Assembly: GCA_965279165.1 (NCBI GenBank)
Contig: OZ257140.1
Location: 806,001-870,000 of the forward strand
Direction: 5' to 3'
Length of the DNA stretch: 64,000 nt
DNA from: JBAYIE01 sp965279165
GTDB taxonomy: Bacteria > Bacteroidota > Bacteroidia > UKL13-3
Shown: positions 15,801-24,195 of the stretch, in pieces
Position numbering within the stretch: the stretch's first letter is position 1
Layout: the number at the start of each line of letters is the position of its first letter
Position numbers and translations under genes: made by a program
The notes under the pieces: generated by a model
Database searches by the model: none
The model's input: only the letters and a program-made list of their open reading frames with translations
What the model was told of the DNA's origin: nothing

Positions 15801-18563
15801 ATTTTTGATTTTAGAATGTATCCAGAAAGTGAATTATCTAAATCGGATTGGTCAGAAATTGAAATTATTGAAACCCCCGACTTTGACAAAATCCATAATA
15901 ATTCTTGGTCTTTTGACTTGCCCTTTTTTATTGAGTGGGAACACTCAATTGATAACAAAGTTCTTTTCTATCACGGAGTAATCCCGCGACTGATTCACTT
16001 TGAAAACGAAATATTAAGAGAGCATACTGAAGGCAACAGCTGCAAAAATGAAGCGACAGGAAATATATACATTAACATCAATCCAACGTTGGACAACATT
16101 GCCAAAGCTGAAATAATTGTAGAAAGTATAAAGGAATTACCAGAGGAATATCTTTCCTATCACGAAAAGAAAAGTTTGGATATTGCTTATTGGAAATGGA
16201 AGGAAGGCGAAAATCCGAATGTAAACAAGATTAGAAAACAGCAATTGAAAGATGCTGAAGAACATTCTTTTGAATGGCTGAAAGCACTTTATGATTGGGA
16301 GTATGATTCAACAATTGGTAACCATAAACCATATACTCTATGGTTTGAAAAAGTTGAGTTCATAAATAATTTCATTGTTATAGGTAAAGGCAGTTTTGAA
16401 ACAATTCCTTCAAGAGTTGAATTTCACCCAGACCCGATTGAGTTAACAATAAAGAGAAAGAATGAATCAAGAAAAGTTGTGTGCAGCCTTACAAACTTCA
16501 ATGAGTTTGAGCTGACCTTACAGCCAATAAAAAAAGCTGACATTGATTATATCCAAAACTTTAAAACACTTGAAGGATATAGAGCAAATTTTAGATTGCC
16601 AGGAGAAGATGTTTTAATGGATAGGTTGAGAGAAAATTTATTTGGAGCAAATGCAATCGCACCTAAAGAAGGAAGTATTACGGAATATTTTGAAACTAAT
16701 TTTAACGACAATAAAATTTCATTTTTGTTTGGCCCCCCTGGAACAGGAAAGACGACAAAAGTCGCTTTAGATATTCTAACCACACTATCATACAATCATC
16801 TATCAGGCAACAACACAAAGATTCTTATTTTAACTCCGACAAACAAAGCTGCTGATGTAGTTATAGAAAGAATTGTTGAATTGCTTTCAAGCGAAAAAAA
16901 GTTAGAAGAAGTTGCCTTGACTTATTACAATGAAGTGTCTGTAAAAAAATTGGTTGCTTACTGTAATAATATTTTCAGCACAAATCAGTATCAAGACATT
17001 CTTGTTCGTTACGGAAATTCATCAAGTTCAACTTTACTTCACCACAATATTCTAAAGTCAAAATATACCCTCAAAGAAATTTTTTCAAATCTTGTATTGG
17101 CCACAACTGTTCATCGGTTGGCATTTGATGAGATTGTTGATAATCAACTTAAAGATCCAACAGTAGGTTGGACACATATTGTTATTGATGAGGCATCAAT
17201 GGTTTCACTCCCTCATTCTGTTTACACTTTGCTGCAATTCCAATCACTAGCAGACGTAACGAACAAAGAGGGTTTACTATCAACATTTACAATTTCAGGT
17301 GACCCTTTTCAAATTCAACCTGTAAGTCAAACACCTAATTATATTGAACAAGGCATTGAAAGAATGAAAGGTTGGGGAACAGAAAATATCTATACATTAT
17401 TCGGCTTGACAAATTTTTCATTAATACGAACACCAGTTGGAAATTTTTCTATTAAAAAGCTTTTCATTCAATACAGAAGTGTTCCAGTCATTGGAGAACT
17501 ATTTTCACAATTCAAATATGATGGGAAAATTAGGCACAAGAAAACGAAGAACATTAAAGAAATAGAGTTAGGCGACTCATTCCTTGAAAATATTAATCTA
17601 ATTAGCTTTCCTGTTTTTGATGAAGACACCGCAACACAAGAAGAAATTTTCAAAATTCAGAAATATGGAGATTTTTCTGCTTATCATATTTATTCAATTG
17701 TTTTGTCCTGTGAGTTAGCATCAGCAATCAAATTGCAAAACCCAAGTAAAACAGTAAGCATCATTACTCCATACGGCACACAAGCAAGATTGACGAAGGA
17801 AATTTCTTATACTTTTAGAAATCAGAATTATGATAACATTTTTGATGTAAGCACAATTCACAGGTATCAGGGAAATGAAAATGATGTTGTGATTTTAGTA
17901 ATGAATCCACCAAAGACAAACCCGTATGAATATTCTCACTTCAATAATTCATTTTTGATAAATGTTGGTATCAGCAGAGCAAAAGAATCATTGATAATTC
18001 TTCATCCTGAAAATATTTCGGGCTATTCTGAAATTGATGAAGTAGTTAAACCGCTTTGCGAAAATCTTAATGAAGTTTATTGTGCCGAAATTGAATCAAT
18101 CATTTTTGAACATCATAAACATAACGAAACATCTAAAAAATTAAAAGACATGGTTGAAGTTAACGGCTTTCAAATATTTAATGTTTGCGATTTGAAGAAA
18201 TTTACAACATCTGGCAAAGAATACTTATTTTTTGCAGATAGTCGTGAGTTAGGCAAAGACGAAAAAAGATATGCAAATGTTTTTGTCAATCTTTCAAAGC
18301 GGCATCCAATCATAAATTACATACAACCGATGAAGGATTTAATTGTTTATGGAACAGTAACAGGAATTCATAAGAACAACAAGACAGCATTTGTGAAAAT
18401 CAAAAACATAAAAGACAGGGCTGTGATTCATAACAATTCAATTTCAAACAATTTTGTTTCTGACATCAATGAGGTTTTACAAATTGACCAAAAAATAACG
18501 GCAAAAATTCAGACAGTTGACGAAAAAGGAATTACACTAACAATGAAAGGGTTGAAACAATGA
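12858..18563 (+). CDS. Giant sacsin-type ATPase / SF1 helicase / S1-domain protein
   Basis: The 1901-residue protein begins with a GHKL (HSP90/sacsin-like) ATPase: N-box EFVQNAVDCD at about residue 75, NNGKPF near 98 and GKFGVGFK near 130. A long middle region of unknown fold follows. The C-terminal third is a superfamily 1 (Upf1/Dna2-like) helicase: GPPGTGKTT at about 1291, VIDEAS near 1440, STIHRYQGNEND near 1665 and VGISRAKES near 1702. The last ~75 residues (GTVTGIHKNN to the end) look like an S1/OB nucleic-acid-binding domain. GHKL-helicase giants occur in defence islands. It lies between attC-like sites D and E, which would make an unusually large cassette. Confidence 0.85.
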   Translation: MKVKDIRIFRKWLKHETDNENKDENFIGFSYPYHTDGRTTTKARGFFNVYHNQAKDIDARLSTVLDMAQDSQAIYEFVQNAVDCDSTAYFMFYKNNHFVAINNGKPFNLEGIRAILNFAQSTKTRDENIGKFGVGFKLIHRMVGAGNGLQELTQDYTGPILFSWSNKNQLTDLLNASSINDITTDDNEDWDNSTTPWFFKILLTCVPILPNNIDDSLKDIHYKERNDLFTEEEFQNFKNFLSDIWQQNQDKFANEDLNQGSLFYLRLGTDKEEKLDEDYSYFKKGIQYSLSFVANLMNKKGLRKIYFKNEEPIEKENIDVLLEPSFIIETNSDEFEEIKPKLKENDKTININFVFGYQQFENTDKYGELRDSPNFYKFFPMGKEVCGLNFIVHSNIFEIEASRREFVQKDKRNIFILENLSQKLQQRLDDYKKSAPEKFDNIFLSILFSNEPNHQQWQWITVALYKPLLDYISKNCPTGNKGEFQPASTVVIKETKLSIQPSDFGITNKFWFKWNKANFENLKTTDRRKDTSYDKLIKHSWSVIDLVKEGNLNSIKQWYSFADKATKAIFHSELIENWKYVTEVKFWNKIVEISELIDLVLEGNEQKVKYNYIKNLVSLKLPVNKKYTIDDFEFKVLAIAAEVLKATTDIDEFRNSVFVIDSNNDTHKLFDVRENDKIIFKNPSGNDWLLNLSDVLPSYKNKSGLLHQIISSIEKLELKLHLLFGIGRQKPIDDIYKLLIQNHQKPNSPFQFVFIGLYSVEKNTDYFKYFDFEKIKFGDVLDIYFNSKFPFPKKFASYIDGFNPDLSIYPDEWAIKDERLPLSIRKWIEKGESENKLKFLSDKAIGINNEDSNIIKIRKAIKGQGEVTQNHLTLVSEKNISLLLNTMKWFQSEETILKEERQIQTIQKLLKTYYTNGSVEYDTEHPQLYIHKVKVDDITEYKFSPNCENDFYIDTSKVKEIHKFGLTLKQIFDVAQKNQKPIFDFRMYPESELSKSDWSEIEIIETPDFDKIHNNSWSFDLPFFIEWEHSIDNKVLFYHGVIPRLIHFENEILREHTEGNSCKNEATGNIYININPTLDNIAKAEIIVESIKELPEEYLSYHEKKSLDIAYWKWKEGENPNVNKIRKQQLKDAEEHSFEWLKALYDWEYDSTIGNHKPYTLWFEKVEFINNFIVIGKGSFETIPSRVEFHPDPIELTIKRKNESRKVVCSLTNFNEFELTLQPIKKADIDYIQNFKTLEGYRANFRLPGEDVLMDRLRENLFGANAIAPKEGSITEYFETNFNDNKISFLFGPPGTGKTTKVALDILTTLSYNHLSGNNTKILILTPTNKAADVVIERIVELLSSEKKLEEVALTYYNEVSVKKLVAYCNNIFSTNQYQDILVRYGNSSSSTLLHHNILKSKYTLKEIFSNLVLATTVHRLAFDEIVDNQLKDPTVGWTHIVIDEASMVSLPHSVYTLLQFQSLADVTNKEGLLSTFTISGDPFQIQPVSQTPNYIEQGIERMKGWGTENIYTLFGLTNFSLIRTPVGNFSIKKLFIQYRSVPVIGELFSQFKYDGKIRHKKTKNIKEIELGDSFLENINLISFPVFDEDTATQEEIFKIQKYGDFSAYHIYSIVLSCELASAIKLQNPSKTVSIITPYGTQARLTKEISYTFRNQNYDNIFDVSTIHRYQGNENDVVILVMNPPKTNPYEYSHFNNSFLINVGISRAKESLIILHPENISGYSEIDEVVKPLCENLNEVYCAEIESIIFEHHKHNETSKKLKDMVEVNGFQIFNVCDLKKFTTSGKEYLFFADSRELGKDEKRYANVFVNLSKRHPIINYIQPMKDLIVYGTVTGIHKNNKTAFVKIKNIKDRAVIHNNSISNNFVSDINEVLQIDQKITAKIQTVDEKGITLTMKGLKQ

Positions 18564-18798
18564 GCCAACGCACAAAAGCACACAAATTTGCAAGCAGCAC
18601 AAGCCAACTCACAGACCAAAGCTTGCAAAAGAGTGTGCTTTTCACCGACCCAAAAAGAAATTCAAATTTTTTTTCTTCCTCCCTTCGGTGTTTTAATTTT
18701 TTTGCAAACGCACAACCCTCAACAGACAAGCAATCAGACAGTTTGTGGCAGACCTTAATCGGACAGTGCAACTTGACACGGGCGACAGAAGCACGAAC
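18564..18798 (+). other. Non-coding tail before attC-like site E
   Basis: After the helicase stop the DNA is rich in CACA/AAGC words with long T runs (for example near 18668 and 18695). A frame stays open here but it has no family features and runs through the attC-like hairpin, so I treat it as non-coding. A similar CA-rich, T-run stretch lies at 12660-12850 upstream of the helicase gene. Confidence 0.4.
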
Positions 18799-18930
18799 CG
18801 CTAACAGGCGTTTGGCTCAATGGCGGGTGACGTGGTTAATTGAACAGTTAACCTCACATCAACTTTTGTGGTGTATTGTCAGTTTTGTGCTCCTAAATCC
18901 GCAATTGCGCCGAGCGCCAAAACGTTAAGC
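18799..18930 (+). repeat. attC-like recombination site E
   Basis: It runs from CGCTAAC (18799-18805) to GTTAAGC (18924-18930), which is a perfect GTTRRRY box; 132 bp. Inner arms TTTGGC and GCCAAA pair, as do ATGGCGG and CCGCAAT (one mismatch), with an unpaired base between arms as in attC sites. The centre holds CACATCAACTTTTGTGGTG, shared with site F. The next gene starts 35 bp downstream. Confidence 0.62.
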
Positions 18931-18965
18931 CTCATTGTAGAGTGACACCATAAACAGACAAAATA

Positions 18966-20858
18966 ATGAAAGAAACATACCAACTTTTAATTGAATTCAA
19001 GACAATTCATCCTTTGATATTTTGGACCGCTATATTTATTGCTACATCCTTAATCATATATGCTGTTTGGAGACTTTCAAAGAACAAACGAAAATTAAAA
19101 ATCGAGCATTTTGAAACACAAAGAACAACATCGACTATTGTTGTAAAGAAAGAAACTGTAAAGCCAAAAATTGATACAAAGAAAGAAAATCAAAAGTTTG
19201 AAACACCACAAGCTAAAGTTTATAAAGGCACTTCGGTTATAGTCAATTTGGAAGTAAATGAGCCAAACCCAATTTACACTAAACCGACCGAATCCAAACA
19301 AGAAAAAGTAGGCCCGATAGCTGAAACAGTTGAAGTTAAGCCAAAAGCTAAACCAAAATCCGAAGAACAACTTCCTAAAGCCAAAGTAGAAACAACAAAA
19401 TCAAATAACGAAGTTGACTTTGTTAATTATGACTTCTCAAAAGTTCCAACAACAAATTCATATCCAGTTTTTCGCTTTCCTAAAAAAGGAACAGTAGTTA
19501 GAAGCTATAGATTAGGAAATACAAAACGTAGAGGGTTAAAAGAAGAATCTTTTCAAAAAGCAATTGAACAATACTTTGGAAAGGACTTTGTGGTCTTAGG
19601 AAACGCAAGACTAAACACAGGAAAAGAAACACGACCTTTTGAACCAGACATAGCAATAATTGATAAATCAAATTCAAACCTTAGAATAGATATTGAGATA
19701 GACGAACCATACGCAGGGATTACTAGACAGCCAACTCATTGCAAAGGTGAAGACGTTAACCGTGACATCTATTTTGTTGACAGAGGTTGGATAGTTATTC
19801 GGTTTTCGGAGTATCAAGTCCATTTGCAAGAAAATGACTGTTTAATATTTATCGCAGAAGCGATAAAGTCAGCAATTCCAAAATATGAAATTCCAAACCA
19901 ATTAGACTCCCAATCCGCGATACAGGTTGAAAAACTTTGGGACATTGTACAAGCTCAAAAGTGGGAAAAAGCAAAATATAGGGAACAATATCTTAACCAT
20001 ACTTTTCAAGCAATTGAAGAACAAACCGAAACAATCGAAAGAGATTTTGACGAACAAGAACTTAAAGAGGAAAAATTAGTTAAACCAACTTTAATCGGTG
20101 AAGTTGACGACAAACAATCCATAGCATTCAATCTTAAAAATAAACATCCAAGAGATAGCAGAATTAAGTTCTATCCCAAACCACATATTTACACAATTGA
20201 TAATACACCTGCACCTTCGGCAAGTACAATAATATCGAAGTTCTTTCCTGAATTTGACAGTTATGGAAAAGCGAGTAACTTGAGCGCAAGCAATCCTTTA
20301 TTTGGATTGCCTGTTGAGGAGATTGTTGAAATATGGAACTCAAGAGGAAAGGAGGCTGCTAATCAAGGGACACATTTACACGAACAAATCGAAAAATTTT
20401 ACCTTGGTCAAGAATATGTTAAGACTTCAGAATTTTATTTATTTGAACAATTCTGTAAAGACCACCCAAATTTAAACCCTCACAGAACAGAATGGCGAGT
20501 ATTTGATGAAGAACATCATATAGCTGGAACAATAGATTTGATTACCCAAAATGGTGCGGGTTATGAATTGTATGATTGGAAAAGAAGTAAAAAAATAATA
20601 GATGTTTTTAGTGGGAATCCAATTGTAACCGACACTTGGGGTAACTTGGGAGTTGGTCAATTATCAACAATACACGACACAAGCTACAATAGATATTGCC
20701 TTCAACAAAGTTTGTACAAATACATTCTTGAAAAAAATTATGGTTTAATGGTTTCTAAAATGTTTCTTATAGTTTTGTATCCTAACTATGACAGATATTA
20801 TAAAGTAGAAGTGCCATACTTGAAAGACAAAGCAGAATATATATTAAAGACATTGTGA
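18966..20858 (+). CDS. Membrane-anchored protein with two PD-(D/E)XK nuclease domains
   Basis: The 630-residue protein has one N-terminal membrane segment (about residues 17-35) and a Lys/Pro/Glu-rich linker to about residue 150. The first nuclease-like domain (about 195-305) shows FEPDIAIID near 224, DIEIDEPY near 241 and RDIYFVDRGWIVIRFSE, resembling the Vsr/DUF559-type fold. The second (about 390-630) looks like a RecB/Cas4-type domain: GTHLHEQIEKF near 467, AGTIDLI near 519, YELYDWKRSKK near 531 and QQSLYKYIL near 578. It would hold DNA-cutting activity at the inner membrane, perhaps against incoming phage DNA. It sits between attC-like sites E and F. Confidence 0.75.
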   Translation: MKETYQLLIEFKTIHPLIFWTAIFIATSLIIYAVWRLSKNKRKLKIEHFETQRTTSTIVVKKETVKPKIDTKKENQKFETPQAKVYKGTSVIVNLEVNEPNPIYTKPTESKQEKVGPIAETVEVKPKAKPKSEEQLPKAKVETTKSNNEVDFVNYDFSKVPTTNSYPVFRFPKKGTVVRSYRLGNTKRRGLKEESFQKAIEQYFGKDFVVLGNARLNTGKETRPFEPDIAIIDKSNSNLRIDIEIDEPYAGITRQPTHCKGEDVNRDIYFVDRGWIVIRFSEYQVHLQENDCLIFIAEAIKSAIPKYEIPNQLDSQSAIQVEKLWDIVQAQKWEKAKYREQYLNHTFQAIEEQTETIERDFDEQELKEEKLVKPTLIGEVDDKQSIAFNLKNKHPRDSRIKFYPKPHIYTIDNTPAPSASTIISKFFPEFDSYGKASNLSASNPLFGLPVEEIVEIWNSRGKEAANQGTHLHEQIEKFYLGQEYVKTSEFYLFEQFCKDHPNLNPHRTEWRVFDEEHHIAGTIDLITQNGAGYELYDWKRSKKIIDVFSGNPIVTDTWGNLGVGQLSTIHDTSYNRYCLQQSLYKYILEKNYGLMVSKMFLIVLYPNYDRYYKVEVPYLKDKAEYILKTL

Positions 20859-20871
20859 AAAAACAACGAAG

Positions 20872-20966
20872 GCATAACAGCGATTTGGCAAAGGCGGCGG
20901 TTCGGTACTCCACATCAACATTTGTGGTAAAAATCGACACCTTCGCCAAGCCCGAAAACGTTTTTT
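20872..20966 (+). repeat. attC-like recombination site F (short form)
   Basis: It runs from GCATAAC (20872-20878) to the GTT at 20960-20962 (then TTTTGCC), 95 bp. TTGGC and AAGG on the left pair with CCTT and GCCAA on the right, and the outer GGCA/TGCC pair as well. The centre CCACATCAACATTTGTGG is itself a stem and matches site E. It is 14 bp after the stop of the double-nuclease gene. Confidence 0.55.
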
Positions 20967-20993
20967 GCCAATAGTTATACGACATGACAATAA

Positions 20994-21182
20994 ATGAAAA
21001 TACAGTATAAACTTAGAGCCCTAAAAGTACAAAAGAGATATAAAATTCCTGCCAAAAGTGTAATAAATCATTTGAAACCTATCCCAAATCTAAATTATAA
21101 AATTAAATGGCTAATATTTTGTTTCTTAGTTTCAATACCACTTTTTAAAACTATTCATCATTCAAACTTAGAATATAACTAG
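20994..21182 (+). CDS. Possible small membrane protein (62 residues)
   Basis: ATG at 20994 lies 28 bp after attC-like site F, where a cassette gene would start. The product is very basic at the N-terminus and has one hydrophobic segment (WLIFCFLVSIPLF). There is no recognisable family and the length is near chance for AT-rich DNA, so this may not be a gene. Confidence 0.3.
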   Translation: MKIQYKLRALKVQKRYKIPAKSVINHLKPIPNLNYKIKWLIFCFLVSIPLFKTIHHSNLEYN

Positions 21183-21197
21183 AACAACGCAAATACA

Positions 21198-21221
21198 TTG
21201 CGTACTGCCATCCTACCTTTG
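21198..21221 (+). promoter_or_regulatory. Promoter of the 21226 gene, with almost no leader
   Basis: TACCTTTG at 21214-21221 matches the Bacteroidota -7 element TAnnTTTG exactly. TTG at 21198-21200 is closer than the usual 19-bp spacing for a -33 box. The ATG at 21226 begins only 4 bp after the -7 element, so the transcript would be nearly leaderless. Confidence 0.5.
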
Positions 21222-21225
21222 ACTC

Positions 21226-22248
21226 ATGAAAACAGCAACACTCTCCCATGCTCAAAAGGCGCTTTATATGAAACTAGTTTATACTCATCAATTGTTGTTA
21301 AGGCAGGGAGGACCGGAGGAGGCGGGAGAATTGTTTGAAGTGGAGTTGGATTTATTATCGCAGATTTTGGCAACTTATCATATTCCTGACACTCCGGAAT
21401 ACGAACAGTTTTTATTTGACTTTGCGGATGGTAAAAACAAGATGGAAGAAGTCCATCAAGCATTGATGTCGATCACCGAAAAACACCTGTTAAGTAGTCC
21501 GCAAACTACACTCGATATGTTAGAGACTTTAAAGCAAGGTGCCGATCTATATTTTGCTCTTACTTTAAATGAATTTAGAACCAATCTTTATACGATTTAT
21601 TTGTGTAATGCATTTCTTGAAGAAAAGGCTTCGGATAAAGAAGTGGCCAATGACCTTGACATCATCAAACAAAGGCCAGAGTTGATGGAGTACCTATTCT
21701 TTATCAGTGGGTCGGAATTGCCGGAGGCTTATTACTTGTTTGAACTCATTTCAGGTTCCGGGCTCTGCCTTTACCGTAAATTCCTCGAAATGCCTGAAGC
21801 GGATGAAATGTTAACCCTGAAAGGCTCTCAACTGTTAAGGATGTCCACGCTTGATGGTAGATTTGTTTTGATGAACCTCTTGCATCCGGGTTATGATAAT
21901 GGAAGGGAGTTACAAGTAGTATGTAGTATTGGGAAATTTATGGAATTAATGTTGGTTGACTCGCCCATTGAATATTTGATAGAGCGTATGCTGCGTATGG
22001 AAGCAATGGAAACCGATCTCATGACTGCAACTGAAATCATCATTGAGGTGAACCCTTTTCATGAACTGATTATTGATGCGACACTGCATATACACAGAGA
22101 AGAAGTTGAGTTGTTTACGGCAGATGATCCATTGATACGTTATGAATTGAGGAGTATTGATTTAGAAGAGGGGATTCTTCCTTGTCGGTATGTTAAAAGT
22201 ACACCTTCAGGATATGGTGAAATGTCACCTGATATGGATATTGCTTAA
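21226..22248 (+). CDS. Uncharacterised protein
   Basis: The 340-residue protein is acidic, has no signal peptide, and is mostly helical in its first ~190 residues. The second half (about 200-320) alternates strands and helices, with ELQVVCSIGKFMELMLVDSP and ATEIIIEVNPFHELIIDAT. I do not recognise a family. Base use is closer to the flanking DUF2779 gene and the right-hand host region than to the cassette array. A strong -7 element lies directly upstream. Confidence 0.6.
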   Translation: MKTATLSHAQKALYMKLVYTHQLLLRQGGPEEAGELFEVELDLLSQILATYHIPDTPEYEQFLFDFADGKNKMEEVHQALMSITEKHLLSSPQTTLDMLETLKQGADLYFALTLNEFRTNLYTIYLCNAFLEEKASDKEVANDLDIIKQRPELMEYLFFISGSELPEAYYLFELISGSGLCLYRKFLEMPEADEMLTLKGSQLLRMSTLDGRFVLMNLLHPGYDNGRELQVVCSIGKFMELMLVDSPIEYLIERMLRMEAMETDLMTATEIIIEVNPFHELIIDATLHIHREEVELFTADDPLIRYELRSIDLEEGILPCRYVKSTPSGYGEMSPDMDIA

Positions 22249-22354
22249 ATAAATAAGTTGAGTTGGAGAAGAAATCAAGGTTATCTGGAAAGCATTTGGA
22301 TAATTTCTATTCCTATTCAAAAAATATCTTAAAGACTAATTTAATATACTCCGC

Positions 22355-22385
22355 CATGATTTGACGTACCAAGCATTTACCTTTA
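22355..22385 (+). promoter_or_regulatory. Promoter with shared operator-like motif upstream of the DUF2779 gene
   Basis: CATGATTTGACGTA at 22355-22368 recurs with one change (C for T) at 50449-50462, upstream of the AAA+/M41 gene. Here it is followed by TACCTTTA (-7 element) at 22378-22385. The motif covers the -33 and spacer region at both sites. It is not a palindrome. Confidence 0.5.
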
Positions 22386-22401
22386 CTTAAATTTTCGAAT
22401 A

Positions 22402-23751
22402 ATGAAACACCTCCTTAGCAAATCCACATTTATGTATGGCTGCCAGTGTCCGAAAAGGCTCTGGCTGAACAAGTACAACCCAAAAGTTGCCAACGAGGAA
22501 GACGAACAGCAAATGTCCATCTTTCAAAAAGGAACGGATGCAGGATTGCTTGCACAAGAGTTATTTCCGGGAGGAGTCAATGCCCAAGGCGACGAAGAAT
22601 GGCATAGCCAGAAAACCGTTGACCATACCACGAAATTATTACCGGTTCATTCGGTAATCTACGAAGCCGCATTTATGTACAATGGAATTTTGTGTGCCGT
22701 GGATATTCTTGTTCGTAAAGGAAAGAAATATTATGCCTATGAAGTAAAGAGTACCAATAGCGTGAAAGAACAGCATGTGACGGACGCAGCCTTACAATAT
22801 TATGTGTTGAGTCAATGCGGAATTGATGTTGCCGATTTTAGTATCGTCCACTTTAATAAAGAATATATTCGTATGGGAGCATTGGACATTCAGCAATTGT
22901 TTACTGCCGAGTCGGTGCTGGAACAGGTGTTGGATCAACAGGAATTTATAGAGGAGAAACTGGCTGAGTTAAATAAAGTACTGAAACTAAAAACTGCACC
23001 GGAGATAGCCATGGGCAAGCAATGCCGTAACCCATACAATTGCAATTTTACCGATCATTGCCTTTCTCTGTTGCCCGAAGCACCGGAAGAACCGGAGCCC
23101 GATAGAAGCATCACTTCCGATGCGGATGCTGTGCAGGAATTTCTAAATACGCTTGAATTTCCATTGTACTTCTTCGACTTTGAAACCATCATGTATGGGG
23201 TACCGGTGTACGACAGAAGCAGTCCTTACCAGCAGATTCCTTTTCAATACAGTTTGCATACCCTGCACCAGGTAAAGCAAGAGCCTGTTCACACAGCTTT
23301 CTTGGGTAATGGGTCCGATGATCCGCGTCCGGCATTGCTGGAGCAAATGCTCGTTGATCTTGGCACCACAGGAAGCATTATTACCTGGAACATGACCTTT
23401 GAAAAAGGTAGATTACTGGAATTGGCAAAACATTATCCTGAACATAGTGCATCCATTGATGCCATCATTGACCGGCTGGTGGATCTGATGGTGCCTTTTC
23501 GCAAAAGGCATATTTATAGCGAAGCTTTTCTGGGCAGTTATTCCATTAAAAAGGTATTGCCGGTTTTGGTGCCGGAATTAAGCTATGGGGATCTGGAGAT
23601 TCAAGAGGGTGCGACGGCCAGTTTTATTTATGGGCAATTGGCGGAAATGGAGGTAACCGAGCAAGAGAAGGTTAGACAACAATTACTTGATTATTGTCAT
23701 TTGGATACGCTGGCGATGGTAAGGATTTGGGAAAGGGTGATAATACAATAG
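22402..23751 (+). CDS. DUF2779 protein: Cas4-like nuclease with 4Fe-4S cysteines and RNase-H-like domain
   Basis: The 449-residue protein begins like DUF2779 proteins (LSKSTFMYGCQCPKRLWL). The N-terminal half has a Cas4/RecB nuclease core, with YYAYEVKSTNSVK at about residues 110-122 and a following Gln-Tyr helix. Cysteines at about 14-16 and at 209, 215 and 222 could hold an iron-sulphur cluster. The C-terminal half (from about 258, FFDFETI) looks like a DEDD/RNase-H-type nuclease domain with a late Asp (YCHLDTLAM). Family members occur as stand-alone genes and near defence loci. Confidence 0.78.
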   Translation: MKHLLSKSTFMYGCQCPKRLWLNKYNPKVANEEDEQQMSIFQKGTDAGLLAQELFPGGVNAQGDEEWHSQKTVDHTTKLLPVHSVIYEAAFMYNGILCAVDILVRKGKKYYAYEVKSTNSVKEQHVTDAALQYYVLSQCGIDVADFSIVHFNKEYIRMGALDIQQLFTAESVLEQVLDQQEFIEEKLAELNKVLKLKTAPEIAMGKQCRNPYNCNFTDHCLSLLPEAPEEPEPDRSITSDADAVQEFLNTLEFPLYFFDFETIMYGVPVYDRSSPYQQIPFQYSLHTLHQVKQEPVHTAFLGNGSDDPRPALLEQMLVDLGTTGSIITWNMTFEKGRLLELAKHYPEHSASIDAIIDRLVDLMVPFRKRHIYSEAFLGSYSIKKVLPVLVPELSYGDLEIQEGATASFIYGQLAEMEVTEQEKVRQQLLDYCHLDTLAMVRIWERVIIQ

Positions 23752-23853
23752 ACTTCAACCAAGTATAGGTATTTATATAATTAATTTAATAACCACAGTA
23801 AAATTATCTAAGAATAAGGTTTCTTTTAATCTAGGAATATTCACTTTTAATTA

Positions 23854-23862
23854 TAACTTTTG
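23854..23862 (+). promoter_or_regulatory. Candidate promoter of the 22-kb defence operon
   Basis: TAACTTTTG at 23854-23862 fits the Bacteroidota -7 element with one extra T. It leaves a leader of about 25 bp before the regulator gene at 23895. No other good promoter is evident before the methylase or helicase genes, which supports transcription as one unit. Confidence 0.4.
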
Positions 23863-23894
23863 ACCAATAAAGGACAAGACTTAATAAGGTTATT

Positions 23895-24191
23895 ATGATA
23901 GGTGAAAAACTGAAGGAGTTGAGAGAAGCAAAAGGCTTAGTTCAACGCCAAATTGCTGCTGAACTTGAAGTTGATACTGCATATGTAAGTAAAATGGAAA
24001 GTAATGAAAAGCCGGTTAGTCGTGGTCATATCAAAAAATTGGCTTTTATATTGGGCATTTCAGAAAGCGAACTGTTAACCCTATGGCTTGCTGATAAACT
24101 TTACGATGTAGCAAAGGATGAACCTAGTGCGCTAAAAGCACTCTATCTAACGGAAAGAGAGATTCTGAAGTTCAAAAGAAAAAGAAATTAA
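23895..24191 (+). CDS. XRE-family regulator heading the defence operon
   Basis: The 98-residue protein has a classic helix-turn-helix at about residues 5-60 (LKELREAKGLVQRQIAAELE, DTAYVSKMES) and a short charged C-terminus. Regulators of this size and type often head restriction-modification and other methylase-containing operons and delay nuclease expression until the host is methylated. It lies 4 bp upstream of the SNF2 gene. The likely target is the operon's own promoter. Confidence 0.85.
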   Translation: MIGEKLKELREAKGLVQRQIAAELEVDTAYVSKMESNEKPVSRGHIKKLAFILGISESELLTLWLADKLYDVAKDEPSALKALYLTEREILKFKRKRN

Positions 24192-24195
24192 TCAA

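Noticed and set aside
18560..18928. 122-codon open frame after the giant helicase gene
   Set aside because: It overlaps the helicase stop, has biased CA-rich sequence with no family features, and runs through attC-like site E.
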